This document shows, piece after piece, positions 53,704 through 60,874 of a stretch of 64,000 bases of DNA. The position numbers were made by a program, and so were the translations under genes. Under the pieces are notes generated by a model. The model had not been told where the DNA came from, did not search any database, and was given only the letters and a program-made list of their open reading frames with translations. Location of the stretch: contig NZ_VLLL01000005.1 in the NCBI RefSeq assembly GCF_007994225.1, positions 1,349,142 through 1,413,141 of the forward strand, read 5' to 3'. The first letter of the stretch is position 1; each line of letters begins with the position of its first letter. This DNA comes from Stackebrandtia albiflava. GTDB lineage: Bacteria > Actinomycetota > Actinomycetes > Mycobacteriales > Micromonosporaceae.

Positions 53704-54897
53704 GTGGCACGTCGCCTTTTCACCTCGGAGTCTGTGACTGAGGGACACCCAGACAAGATCGCCGACCAGATCAGTGACGGCGTGCTCGATGCGCTGCTCG
53801 ACCAGGACCCGGCGAGCCGGGTCGCGGTGGAGACCTTGATCACCACCGGCCAGGTCCACGTCGCCGGTGAGGTGACGACCTCCGCCTACGCCGACATCCC
53901 CTCGATCGTGCGCGAGACGATCCTCGGCATCGGCTACGACTCCTCCAAGAAGGGGTTCGACGGCGCCTCCTGCGGTGTGAGCGTGTCGATCGGCGCCCAG
54001 TCGCCCGACATCGCCCAGGGCGTCGACAAGGCGTTGGAGATGCGCACCGACGCCGGCGACCGTGACGAACTGGACCTGCAGGGCGCCGGTGACCAGGGCA
54101 TGATGTTCGGTTTCGCCTGCCGCGAGACCCCCGAACTCATGCCGCTTCCCATCGCGCTGGCCCACCGCATGGCGAGGCGGCTGTCGCAGGTCCGCAAGGA
54201 CGGCACCGTCCCCTACCTGCGTCCGGACGGCAAGACCCAGGTGACCGTCGAGTACGACGGCCTCACACCGGTCAAGCTGCACACCGTCGTGGTCTCCAGC
54301 CAGCACGCCCCCGACATCTCGCTGGAGTCCCTGATGACCCCCGACGTCGCCGAGCACGTCGTGGCGGCCGAGCTCGCGGGCCTGGACATCGACACGAGTG
54401 ACTACCGGCTCCTGGTCAACCCGACCGGCCGTTTCGAGATCGGCGGCCCCATGGGCGACGCCGGCCTCACCGGCCGCAAGATCATCGTCGACACCTACGG
54501 CGGGTACGCCCGTCACGGCGGCGGCGCCTTCTCCGGCAAGGACCCGTCCAAGGTGGACCGTTCCGCGGCCTACGCCATGCGTTGGGTGGCCAAGAACGTG
54601 GTCGCCGCCGGGCTGGCCGAGCGCTGCGAGACCCAGGTCGCCTACGCCATCGGCAAGGCGCACCCGGTGAGCGTCCGCGTGGAGACCTTCGGCACCGAGA
54701 CCGTCGCCGTCGAGAAGATCGAGGAGGCGATCGGGAAGGTGTTCGACCTGCGCCCCGCCGCGATCATCCGCGATCTGCGGCTGCTGCGCCCGATCTACCG
54801 CCAGACCGCCGCCTACGGGCACTTCGGCCGGGAACTGCCGGACCTGACGTGGGAGCAGACCGACCGCGTCGACGCGCTCAAGTCCGTCGTCGTCTGA
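53704..54897 (+). CDS. metK: S-adenosylmethionine synthetase
   Basis: 397 aa, GTG start with CTAGGAG 5-6 nt upstream. Signature [21 protein letters not shown] (5-25), the ATP-binding [12 protein letters not shown] (about 128-139) and the active-site [19 protein letters not shown] (about 277-295). Produces SAM from methionine and ATP. A -10-like TAGACT lies at 53659-53664. No SAM-riboswitch-like structure is evident in the 115-nt upstream gap. A strong terminator follows. Confidence 0.97.
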   Translation: MARRLFTSESVTEGHPDKIADQISDGVLDALLDQDPASRVAVETLITTGQVHVAGEVTTSAYADIPSIVRETILGIGYDSSKKGFDGASCGVSVSIGAQSPDIAQGVDKALEMRTDAGDRDELDLQGAGDQGMMFGFACRETPELMPLPIALAHRMARRLSQVRKDGTVPYLRPDGKTQVTVEYDGLTPVKLHTVVVSSQHAPDISLESLMTPDVAEHVVAAELAGLDIDTSDYRLLVNPTGRFEIGGPMGDAGLTGRKIIVDTYGGYARHGGGAFSGKDPSKVDRSAAYAMRWVAKNVVAAGLAERCETQVAYAIGKAHPVSVRVETFGTETVAVEKIEEAIGKVFDLRPAAIIRDLRLLRPIYRQTAAYGHFGRELPDLTWEQTDRVDALKSVVV

Positions 54898-54908
54898 ACC
54901 GATCCGTC

Positions 54909-54945
54909 CGCGAACGCCGCACCGTACGCCGGTGCGGCGTTCGCG
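54909..54945 (+). terminator. Intrinsic terminator after metK
   Basis: Perfect stem of about 16 bp (54909-54924 with 54930-54945) with a 5-nt loop, followed by GCGTTTT at 54945-54950. Ends the mihF-gmk-rpoZ-coaBC-metK block. Confidence 0.8.
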
Positions 54946-54990
54946 CGTTTTCCGGTTGCGGCGGCCGAAGGGCTCGGGCACACTCACCAG

Positions 54991-55218
54991 ATGCCAGCCC
55001 CCGACGGTTTCGAATACATGCATCGCAAGAACGGCACGGTGATCATCACCCACCACGGCCGGGTCGCCGGAACCCTGCGCGGCGGCCGGGCCGCCGAGTT
55101 CCTGGCCGAGGTCGAGGACTCCGATCCCCAGGAGGTCATGGCGCGGTGGACGGGGAACTACAAGCGGGGAAACGAACGGATGGCCCGCAACCACCCCCGG
55201 CACCGAGACCGCGGTTGA
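54991..55218 (+). CDS. Small conserved hypothetical protein
   Basis: 75 aa, ATG start, no obvious Shine-Dalgarno. One small domain: FEYMHRKNGTVIITHHGRVAGTLRGGRAAEFL then EVEDSDPQEVMARWTGNYKRGNE and a basic tail. It has strong G/C third-position use and no membrane helix. Similar short unannotated proteins occur in actinobacteria, but I cannot name a family. It sits alone between metK's terminator and the MerR gene. Confidence 0.6.
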   Translation: MPAPDGFEYMHRKNGTVIITHHGRVAGTLRGGRAAEFLAEVEDSDPQEVMARWTGNYKRGNERMARNHPRHRDRG

Positions 55219-55248
55219 CGACTGCGGACGGGATCACATCCGTGGGGC

Positions 55249-55279
55249 TTGACCTCGCCCCAGGGGCACGCCGCACCCT
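55249..55279 (+). promoter_or_regulatory. MerR-type promoter of the MerR/GyrI-like gene
   Basis: TTGACC (55249-55254), 19-nt spacer with the palindrome GCCCC-A-GGGGC, then CACCCT (55274-55279). The -10 ends 6 nt before the GTG at 55286, giving a leaderless, presumably autoregulated transcript. The -10 match is weak. Confidence 0.45.
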
Positions 55280-55285
55280 TGAGGG

Positions 55286-56098
55286 GTGACCGACGACGAC
55301 CTCCTGCTTCCGGGCGAGTTCGGGCGGCTGACCTGGCTGTCTCCTAAGGCGCTGCGGCTGTACGCCGCACGCGGGCTGCTGCCTCCGCGCCGGATCGACC
55401 CGGCCACCGGCTACCGCCGTTACGGGCGGGACCAGATCCCACGTGCCCGGCGTATCGCGATGCTGCGCCGGATGGAGGTACCCCTGGACCGGCTGGAGCC
55501 GCTGCTCGACCTGCCCCCGGAGCGGCTGCCGGGCCGGCTGCGGGAACTGCTCCACGACCGGGCCGCCAGGCTCAGGAGACACGCCGAGGTGGTGGAGGAC
55601 CTCGCCCGGGGCGTCGAGTCGCTGGAGGACCTGACCGCCCGGGTCGCCCTGCGCGACGTCCCCGGCCGAAAACTGCTCGCCCGTGAGATCCGGGTGCGGG
55701 TGTCCGCGCTCGACGAGGCCGTCACCACGACGGAACGGGCGCTCCGGCGACACCTCGAACAGGTCGGAGCCGGTGACGACGCACCGCTCCTGGTGTTCTT
55801 CCACGGCCTGGTCACCGAGGACGGTGACGGTCCGGTCGAGATCGCGATCCCCTTCACCGGCGTCCTCGAACCCGTGGACGACCTGCGGATCCGCTGGGCG
55901 GCACCGCATCGGGAGGCATTCATCGCCGTGACCGGCGAGGAGCGGGCCTACCCGCACGTCATGAGCGCCTACGACGCGGTCGCCTGCTGGGTCACCGGCC
56001 GGCCGGGCCTGGCGCTCACCGGAAGTCCATTGGAGACCTACACCGACGGGGGCGCGTCGATGGACGTCGCGTTCCCCGTCGTCGAAACCGAAGGGTGA
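55286..56098 (+). CDS. MerR-family regulator with GyrI-like effector-binding domain
   Basis: 270 aa, GTG start. Residues about 10-75 are a MerR HTH (LTWLSPKALRLYAARGLLPP, DPATGYRRYGRDQ), a coiled dimerisation helix follows (about 80-110), and residues about 120-268 are a GyrI/AraC-effector-like beta-alpha domain (FFHGLVTEDGDGPVEIAIPFTG). Such BltR/TipA-type regulators sense drugs or hydrophobic molecules and activate export or detoxification genes. The next gene starts 3 nt after the stop and encodes a C39-like protein, so the two probably form one unit. Confidence 0.85.
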   Translation: MTDDDLLLPGEFGRLTWLSPKALRLYAARGLLPPRRIDPATGYRRYGRDQIPRARRIAMLRRMEVPLDRLEPLLDLPPERLPGRLRELLHDRAARLRRHAEVVEDLARGVESLEDLTARVALRDVPGRKLLAREIRVRVSALDEAVTTTERALRRHLEQVGAGDDAPLLVFFHGLVTEDGDGPVEIAIPFTGVLEPVDDLRIRWAAPHREAFIAVTGEERAYPHVMSAYDAVACWVTGRPGLALTGSPLETYTDGGASMDVAFPVVETEG

Positions 56099-56101
56099 AG
56101 A

Positions 56102-57028
56102 ATGTCCACTCCGGCGTACATCGGATCGGGGCCGTACTGCTATGCGAACTCCGCCGCGATGATGCTCGACGATCCGGCCGTGCCGCCGGGACTGATCGAG
56201 GTGCTCACCGGCTCCCCGTTCGGTGCCCAGGCCATCGGCCCCGACCTGTTCTTCTTCGACCCGCCCGGTTGGGATCCCGGCATCGGCCTGGCGGCGGCGA
56301 CCGCCTCACTGGGTTGGGAGTGCGACACGGCGGCGGCTCCCGACGCCGGGGCGGCCGAGGCGGTCCTGCGGCGGGCCACCCACGAAGACCCGCTGTTGGT
56401 CGGACCGGTGGAGATGGGCCTGCTCGGATACCACCCGGACATGACCGGTCCCATCGGGGCGGACCACTTCCTCGTCGCGTACGCAGTGGAGGGTGACACG
56501 GTGAGGTTGCACGACCCGCACGGCTTCCCCCACGCGGCAATCCCGCTGGAACGGTTGCTGGCGGCCTGGCGGGCCGAGCACGTCGGATACGGCGAGCCCT
56601 ACACCTGGCGCGGCGGGTTCCGCAGGGTCGCCCGGGTCGATCCGGTCTCGGCGGTGCGCCGGTCGCTTCCGGCGGCCCGCGCCTGGTCGACCGGACAGAA
56701 CGGAGCCGACGCACCGACGAGCCGCGCCGCCGTGGAACGGCTGGCGGAGCGCTGCGAGACGGGCCTTCCACCGGCCCTGACGGGAACGCTCGGACACTTC
56801 GCCGTCCGGGTCGGGGCGCGGCGACTCACCGACGCCGCATACTGGCTGGGCGAGATCGGTCTCGCCGAGGTCGCCGCCGTGCTGTCGGGTCAGGCGGCCC
56901 TGCTCGGTGCCTTCCAATGGGACGTGGTCGCCGGCGACCACGCCGCCGGCGCGGCCAGGCTCCGCCGCCTGGCACCCGGATACGATCGGCTCGCCGAACT
57001 GCTCTCCACGTTCTCCGACCCCACCTGA
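56102..57028 (+). CDS. Papain-like/C39-like (BtrH-N-type) protein
   Basis: 308 aa, ATG start 3 nt after the MerR gene (GAAGGG 5 nt upstream). The N-terminal third resembles a cysteine-peptidase or BtrH-N-like acyltransferase fold: Cys13 in PYCYANSAAMML, and a His/Asp pair in DHFLVAYAVEGDTVRLHDPHG (about 121-141). The C-terminal half is Arg/Ala-rich and helical. No signal peptide. It could be a cytoplasmic peptidase, amidase or acyl-transferase under drug-sensing MerR control; the reaction is not known. The family link is by eye. Confidence 0.55.
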   Translation: MSTPAYIGSGPYCYANSAAMMLDDPAVPPGLIEVLTGSPFGAQAIGPDLFFFDPPGWDPGIGLAAATASLGWECDTAAAPDAGAAEAVLRRATHEDPLLVGPVEMGLLGYHPDMTGPIGADHFLVAYAVEGDTVRLHDPHGFPHAAIPLERLLAAWRAEHVGYGEPYTWRGGFRRVARVDPVSAVRRSLPAARAWSTGQNGADAPTSRAAVERLAERCETGLPPALTGTLGHFAVRVGARRLTDAAYWLGEIGLAEVAAVLSGQAALLGAFQWDVVAGDHAAGAARLRRLAPGYDRLAELLSTFSDPT

Positions 57029-57169
57029 TCGCGGCTTGGTGGGTCACACGACGGTCAAAATCGGACATTCGGGCTTATTCGAGGCATGTCGATGGTCGTC
57101 CGGCCGATCAAGCCGAAACGGGGGCATGGCGGATGGCGCGTTCGGGCGGCGACCGGGCAGTATCGACAC

Positions 57170-57553
57170 ATGCGGACCTTGCTGAACCTCATCTGGCTCG
57201 TCCTGTCCGGATTCTGGCTCGCGCTGGGTTACGTCGTGGCGGGGGTGATCTGCTGTGTCCTGATAGTCACCATCCCGTTCGGCATCGCCTCGTTCCGGAT
57301 CGCCGGCTATGCACTGTGGCCGTTCGGGCGGACCGTCGTCCACGATCCCCGAAGCGGCGTGATGTCGGTGATCGGCAACGTGATCTGGCTGGTGGTGGCC
57401 GGTTGGTGGCTGGCTCTCGGTCACCTCGGCAGCGGGATCCTGCTGTGCCTCACGGTCATCGGGATCCCGCTGGGAGTCGCCAACTTCAAGATGATCCGGG
57501 TGTCGCTGGTCCCGTTGGGCGCGCGGATCGTCGAATCGGATCGGTCGATCTGA
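57170..57553 (+). CDS. YccF domain membrane protein
   Basis: 127 aa from the ATG at 57170 (a longer frame starts at 57086 but the family begins here). Two repeats of the YccF helix pair: LLNLIWLVLSGFWLALGYVV and later GNVIWLVVAGWWLALGHLGS, each followed by a PFG/PLG turn (TIPFGIASFRIAGYALWPFG, GIPLGVANFKMI). Small inner-membrane protein of unknown function. Alone between the papain-like gene and the kinase gene. Confidence 0.85.
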   Translation: MRTLLNLIWLVLSGFWLALGYVVAGVICCVLIVTIPFGIASFRIAGYALWPFGRTVVHDPRSGVMSVIGNVIWLVVAGWWLALGHLGSGILLCLTVIGIPLGVANFKMIRVSLVPLGARIVESDRSI

Positions 57554-57578
57554 CCGCGTCGCACGCTAACGTGGGCCG

Positions 57579-58217
57579 ATGGACGAGGCCCTGTTGACCG
57601 ACGCGATCGCGCTCACCCCGGCACACGGCCGGGCGATCCTGGCCGTCGCGGGCCCGCCCGGCGCGGGGAAGTCCACACTGGCGGTCCGGCTCGTCGACGC
57701 GGTGAACGCGCGCCTGGGCGACGCCGTCGCCGCCTACGTGCCGCTCGACGGCTTCCACCTGTCGAACCGCCAACTCGACCGCGCCGGGACCGCCGACCGC
57801 AAGGGCGCCCGGTTCACATTCGACGTGTGGGGTTACCTCGCGTTGCTGCGAAGACTGCTCTCCGACACGACCCACCCGGTCTACGTCCCCGACTACGACC
57901 GCCGCCTGCACGAACCGATCGCGGCCCGGCACGTCGTGGAGCCGCGGGTCCGGCTGGTGGTGACCGAGGGGAACTACCTGGCGAGCACCGAGCAGGGCTG
58001 GCGGGAGGTCGCGGACCTGGCGGCCGAACTGTGGTACGTGGAGACCCCGCGGCCACTGCGTGAGGCGCGGCTGCTGCGTCGACAGCGTGACGGCGGCCGG
58101 GACGCCGCCGCGGCCCGCGCCTGGGTCGACTCCAACGACCTCGTGAACGCCGAAGAGGTGGAGGCGCAGGCGAGTCGTTGTGATCGCGTGGTGACCATCG
58201 TGCCCGGCGACGCCTGA
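57579..58217 (+). CDS. P-loop nucleoside/sugar kinase-like protein
   Basis: 212 aa, ATG start. Walker A GPPGAGKST (about 25-33), then DGFHLSNRQLDRAG (about 58-71) and PDYDRRLHEP with TEGNYLAS (about 128-135), the layout of uridine kinase/pantothenate-kinase-like enzymes. The DGFH motif fits a phosphoryl acceptor site. Members of this family phosphorylate nucleosides or fructose; substrate unknown. Located 25 nt downstream of the yccF-like gene, possibly the same transcript. Confidence 0.8.
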   Translation: MDEALLTDAIALTPAHGRAILAVAGPPGAGKSTLAVRLVDAVNARLGDAVAAYVPLDGFHLSNRQLDRAGTADRKGARFTFDVWGYLALLRRLLSDTTHPVYVPDYDRRLHEPIAARHVVEPRVRLVVTEGNYLASTEQGWREVADLAAELWYVETPRPLREARLLRRQRDGGRDAAAARAWVDSNDLVNAEEVEAQASRCDRVVTIVPGDA

Positions 58218-58349
58218 CGGGTGGGGCGCCCGGTACGGCCGTGCCGGAAGGGGTCGTGGTGCGCGGGAAACGCCGCACTGAGCAGCGGTTTCATGGTAAT
58301 TTGCCACTGCGAGGATCGGCGTGGGCTGACGGACACGGGGGTCTGCGAC

Positions 58350-58841
58350 ATGCGGGTGAAGCGGATTCTGGCCACGGCGGCGGTGACCGCCGCGATCGGG
58401 GCCACGGTGGCGGCGCCCTCCGCCGCGACACCGGCCACCGAGGTCTCGGTGTCGCCGCAGACGGTCGAAGCCGGGCACAACATCACGGTCTCGGGTGGTT
58501 GCGGCAACGGGGCGACCACGGCCGACATCTGGTACGGCACGCCCGGTGGCGGCCCCCTGGTGGTGCTGAACGACGTGGCGGGGACCGCCGAACGCATCAC
58601 CGGCACCCTGCTGGTCACCGGCGACACGCCGCCCGGGGTGTACCTGGCGGCCGTCCAGTGCGCCGGCGGTGCCCCGGAGACCACACACTTCAACGTCGCC
58701 TCCGGCGGCACCAAGGCCGGTGACGGTTCACTGGCCGAGGGCAGCGACACGATCCTGTTCATCGGTGGCGGCATGTTGCTGGCCGCCGCGATCGCCGCCA
58801 CGTTCTACTACCGGCGAAACGACAGTGCCGGGACGGCGTGA
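58350..58841 (+). CDS. Secreted, C-terminally anchored protein with sorting-signal-like tail
   Basis: 163 aa from the ATG at 58350 (GGGGG about 9 nt upstream; longer frame to 58221 is unlikely). Signal peptide at about 1-27 (MRVKRILATAAVTAAIGATV, AxA-like cleavage in PSAATPA). A beta-rich extracellular domain with two Cys (GGCGNG, VQCAGG) follows, then LAEGSDTI, a hydrophobic helix (about 134-153) and a YYRRND tail. This resembles a cell-wall sorting signal without a true LPxTG; the LAEGS is close to the LAxTG preferred by class E sortases. The next gene encodes a sortase, so it is the probable substrate. No function is otherwise evident. Confidence 0.7.
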   Translation: MRVKRILATAAVTAAIGATVAAPSAATPATEVSVSPQTVEAGHNITVSGGCGNGATTADIWYGTPGGGPLVVLNDVAGTAERITGTLLVTGDTPPGVYLAAVQCAGGAPETTHFNVASGGTKAGDGSLAEGSDTILFIGGGMLLAAAIAATFYYRRNDSAGTA

Positions 58842-59514
58842 CCCGGGAAGACGCGCCCGCCCGGCCGGTCCGGCGCGGGTGGTGGTGTACGCGCTGTTGA
58901 CGGCGCTCGCCGCCGGTGGTGTCGGCCTGTTCCTGGGCGGCATCTCGCCGTGGACGTTGTCCGCGTCGCAACCGGCGCCGGCCGCCGCACCGGAGGAACC
59001 TCCACCGGTGCCGTCGCTGCCGCCCGGCGCCGAGCCGCCGCATGTCCTTCCCCGTGCCGAGCCGGTGCGGATCGAGATCGACTCGGCCGGGGTGTCCGCG
59101 CCGGTGGCGGAGGTGGGCCTGGCCGAGGACGGCACGATCGAGGTGCCGGCGCTGTCGGTGGCCGACACGGCGGGGTGGTTCTCGCTGGGGCCGAGCCCCG
59201 GGGAGGTGGGGCCGGCCGCGATCGTCGGTCACGTCGACAGCCGGTTCACCGGAGCGGCGGTGTTCTATCGCATCGGTGAACTGGTGGCCGGTGACGAGAT
59301 CCGGGTGGAGCGGGCGGACGGCACCGTGGCCGTGTTCCAGGTCGACCTGGTGCGTTCCTATCCGAAGGCGGACTTCCCCTACGGCGCGGTGTTCACGGGC
59401 ACCGGTTACCCGGCGTTGCGGTTGATCACCTGTGGTGGACGATTCGACGAGGCCGATCGTTCCTACACGCACAACGTGGTGGTGTACGCGACCCTGGTGT
59501 CGGTCTCAGGCTGA
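58825..59514 (+). CDS. Class E/F-type sortase
   Basis: 229 aa from the GTG at 58825, giving an Arg-rich N-terminus then one membrane helix (about 22-42); the start overlaps the substrate-like gene by 17 nt, and GTGs at 58879-58885 are alternatives. Catalytic His in VGHVDS (about 135) and Cys in LITCGGRFDE (about 201), with a Pro-rich linker before the barrel. The last motif reads SYTHNVVV, where many sortases have Arg at the Thr position. Sortases attach surface proteins to the wall or polymerise pili. The neighbouring gene is the likely substrate. The 3' end overlaps the convergent kinase by 9 nt. Confidence 0.8.
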   Translation: MPGRRDPGRRARPAGPARVVVYALLTALAAGGVGLFLGGISPWTLSASQPAPAAAPEEPPPVPSLPPGAEPPHVLPRAEPVRIEIDSAGVSAPVAEVGLAEDGTIEVPALSVADTAGWFSLGPSPGEVGPAAIVGHVDSRFTGAAVFYRIGELVAGDEIRVERADGTVAVFQVDLVRSYPKADFPYGAVFTGTGYPALRLITCGGRFDEADRSYTHNVVVYATLVSVSG

Positions 59515-60051
59515 GGCGGCCGGGGCGTGTCCGGTGAACCGGACGATCTCGGCCCAGCCCGGCCGGTATCCGTGGCGGCAGTCGATCCGCAGGGACGGGA
59601 TGCCGAGCGCGGGCGGTTCCCACCGGGCGTCGGTGACGTCGACGTGGCGGGCCGCGTCGTGGTGGACGGGATGCCGCCGTCCGTGCCGGGCCCGGTGGCG
59701 TCGACCGGCGGTCTCGGTGTCCACCTCGCAGTGCAGGGATACCGCGTGGACGCCGGTAGTCAGGGGGCGGAGGTCGTTCTCGGACACTCCGGCGTGGAAT
59801 GCGCTTTCCAGAATGAGTGGTACCCCGGCGGCCGACAGCCGGGCCGCCATACCGTACAGCACGGTGACGGCGGCTCTGCCGAGTTCGCGGCTCCGCTCCA
59901 GGCCGTCGGCCGGCAGGACCGCCGCGAGGTCCTCCTTGACGTCGTCCTTCGACAGCAACGGCAGGCCGAGCTCACCGGCCAGTCGCCGCGCGAGTGTGGT
60001 CTTTCCCGCGCCGGGCGCTCCGGAGACCAGGATCAGCGACGCGGCCGTCAC
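59506..60051 (-). CDS. AAA/P-loop kinase-like protein
   Basis: 181 aa from the GTG at 60051, overlapping the upstream HAD gene by 4 nt (GTGA). Walker A SGAPGAGKTT (9-18), an Asp in SKDDVKEDL, and downstream HCEVDTETAGRRHRARH suggest a small-molecule kinase of the zeta-toxin/chloramphenicol-phosphotransferase-like group. Substrate unknown. It pairs with a HAD phosphatase gene, a kinase/phosphatase layout seen in sugar or cofactor salvage. Convergent with the sortase. Confidence 0.75.
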   Translation of the reverse strand: MTAASLILVSGAPGAGKTTLARRLAGELGLPLLSKDDVKEDLAAVLPADGLERSRELGRAAVTVLYGMAARLSAAGVPLILESAFHAGVSENDLRPLTTGVHAVSLHCEVDTETAGRRHRARHGRRHPVHHDAARHVDVTDARWEPPALGIPSLRIDCRHGYRPGWAEIVRFTGHAPAASA

Positions 60052-60779
60052 ACCACGATCCGGCGTACCGCGTCCAGTCCGACGATCTCGCCCGGCCCGG
60101 TGTGCGGCAGCAGGTACGTCCGGCATCCGAGTTCCTTGGCCCCCGCGTCGGCCAGCGTGTCGCCGACCATCAGGCAGTCCTCGGGGTCGACCTTCAGCCG
60201 CACGCACGCCTCCCGGAAGATCGCGGGCTCGGGCTTGCACCATCCCACCTCATAGGACAGTACCCAGTGGTCCACCAGGTGGTCGAAGCCGAGGTGCTTG
60301 GCGACCGGGCGGATGTCGAAGCCGATGTTGCTGACCACCGCCACCGGAACACCGGCGTCGCGCAGCGACTCCAGCAAGGGCAGGGTGTCGGCGTAGACGA
60401 CCCAGCCGTCGGGTGCGCACAACCGGTCGTACACGGCCTCCGCGAAACCCTCGAACGCCCCCGACGTCTGCGACGCCAGGCCGATGAACGCCTCACGGTG
60501 ATCGATCTCGGTGAGGTCGCGATCGGCCCACGCGGTGGCGAAGAACGGCAACACCTTCGGCGGTAGCCCGGAACCGGGCCACCCCAACGCGCCGAGGGCG
60601 TCGGCGATGAGGGTGCCGTGGTATGGCGGGAGTTCGACCTCGCAACGGGCGGCGGCCAACTCCACCGACCGCGTGAGCGGCTCCAGCTGGGCGAGTGTGC
60701 CGTGGAAGTCGAGCATGACCGCCCGTATCGGCCGAACGGGTGAAGGACTGCTGGTGTCATCACTGTCGTCGGGTCGCAC
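60048..60779 (-). CDS. HAD-superfamily hydrolase with DFHGT motif
   Basis: 243 aa from the GTG at 60779, chosen because TATTGT ends 7 nt upstream (leaderless); an upstream start at 60818 is possible. Motif I reads LDFHGTLA, so the usual second Asp (general acid) is His. Motif II SN (VVSNIG), Lys in GWCKPEP and motif IV GDTLADAGAKEL are intact. Such DxH variants exist in the family and may have altered phosphatase or dehalogenase activity. Co-translated with the kinase-like gene. Confidence 0.8.
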   Translation of the reverse strand: MRPDDSDDTSSPSPVRPIRAVMLDFHGTLAQLEPLTRSVELAAARCEVELPPYHGTLIADALGALGWPGSGLPPKVLPFFATAWADRDLTEIDHREAFIGLASQTSGAFEGFAEAVYDRLCAPDGWVVYADTLPLLESLRDAGVPVAVVSNIGFDIRPVAKHLGFDHLVDHWVLSYEVGWCKPEPAIFREACVRLKVDPEDCLMVGDTLADAGAKELGCRTYLLPHTGPGEIVGLDAVRRIVV

Positions 60780-60862
60780 GGAAGGGACAATACGTCTGCG
60801 GAATGTGGGCCGGTACACCGGCCCCGCCGCGCGGCGCCTGCTTACCGGTGTGATGCGCCGAT

Positions 60863-60868
60863 TAGGCT
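60863..60868 (+). promoter_or_regulatory. -10 box of a probable leaderless helicase promoter
   Basis: TAGGCT ends 6 nt before the ATG at 60875; the GAGG between them is too close to the start to act as a Shine-Dalgarno. Confidence 0.45.
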
Positions 60869-60874
60869 TTGAGG

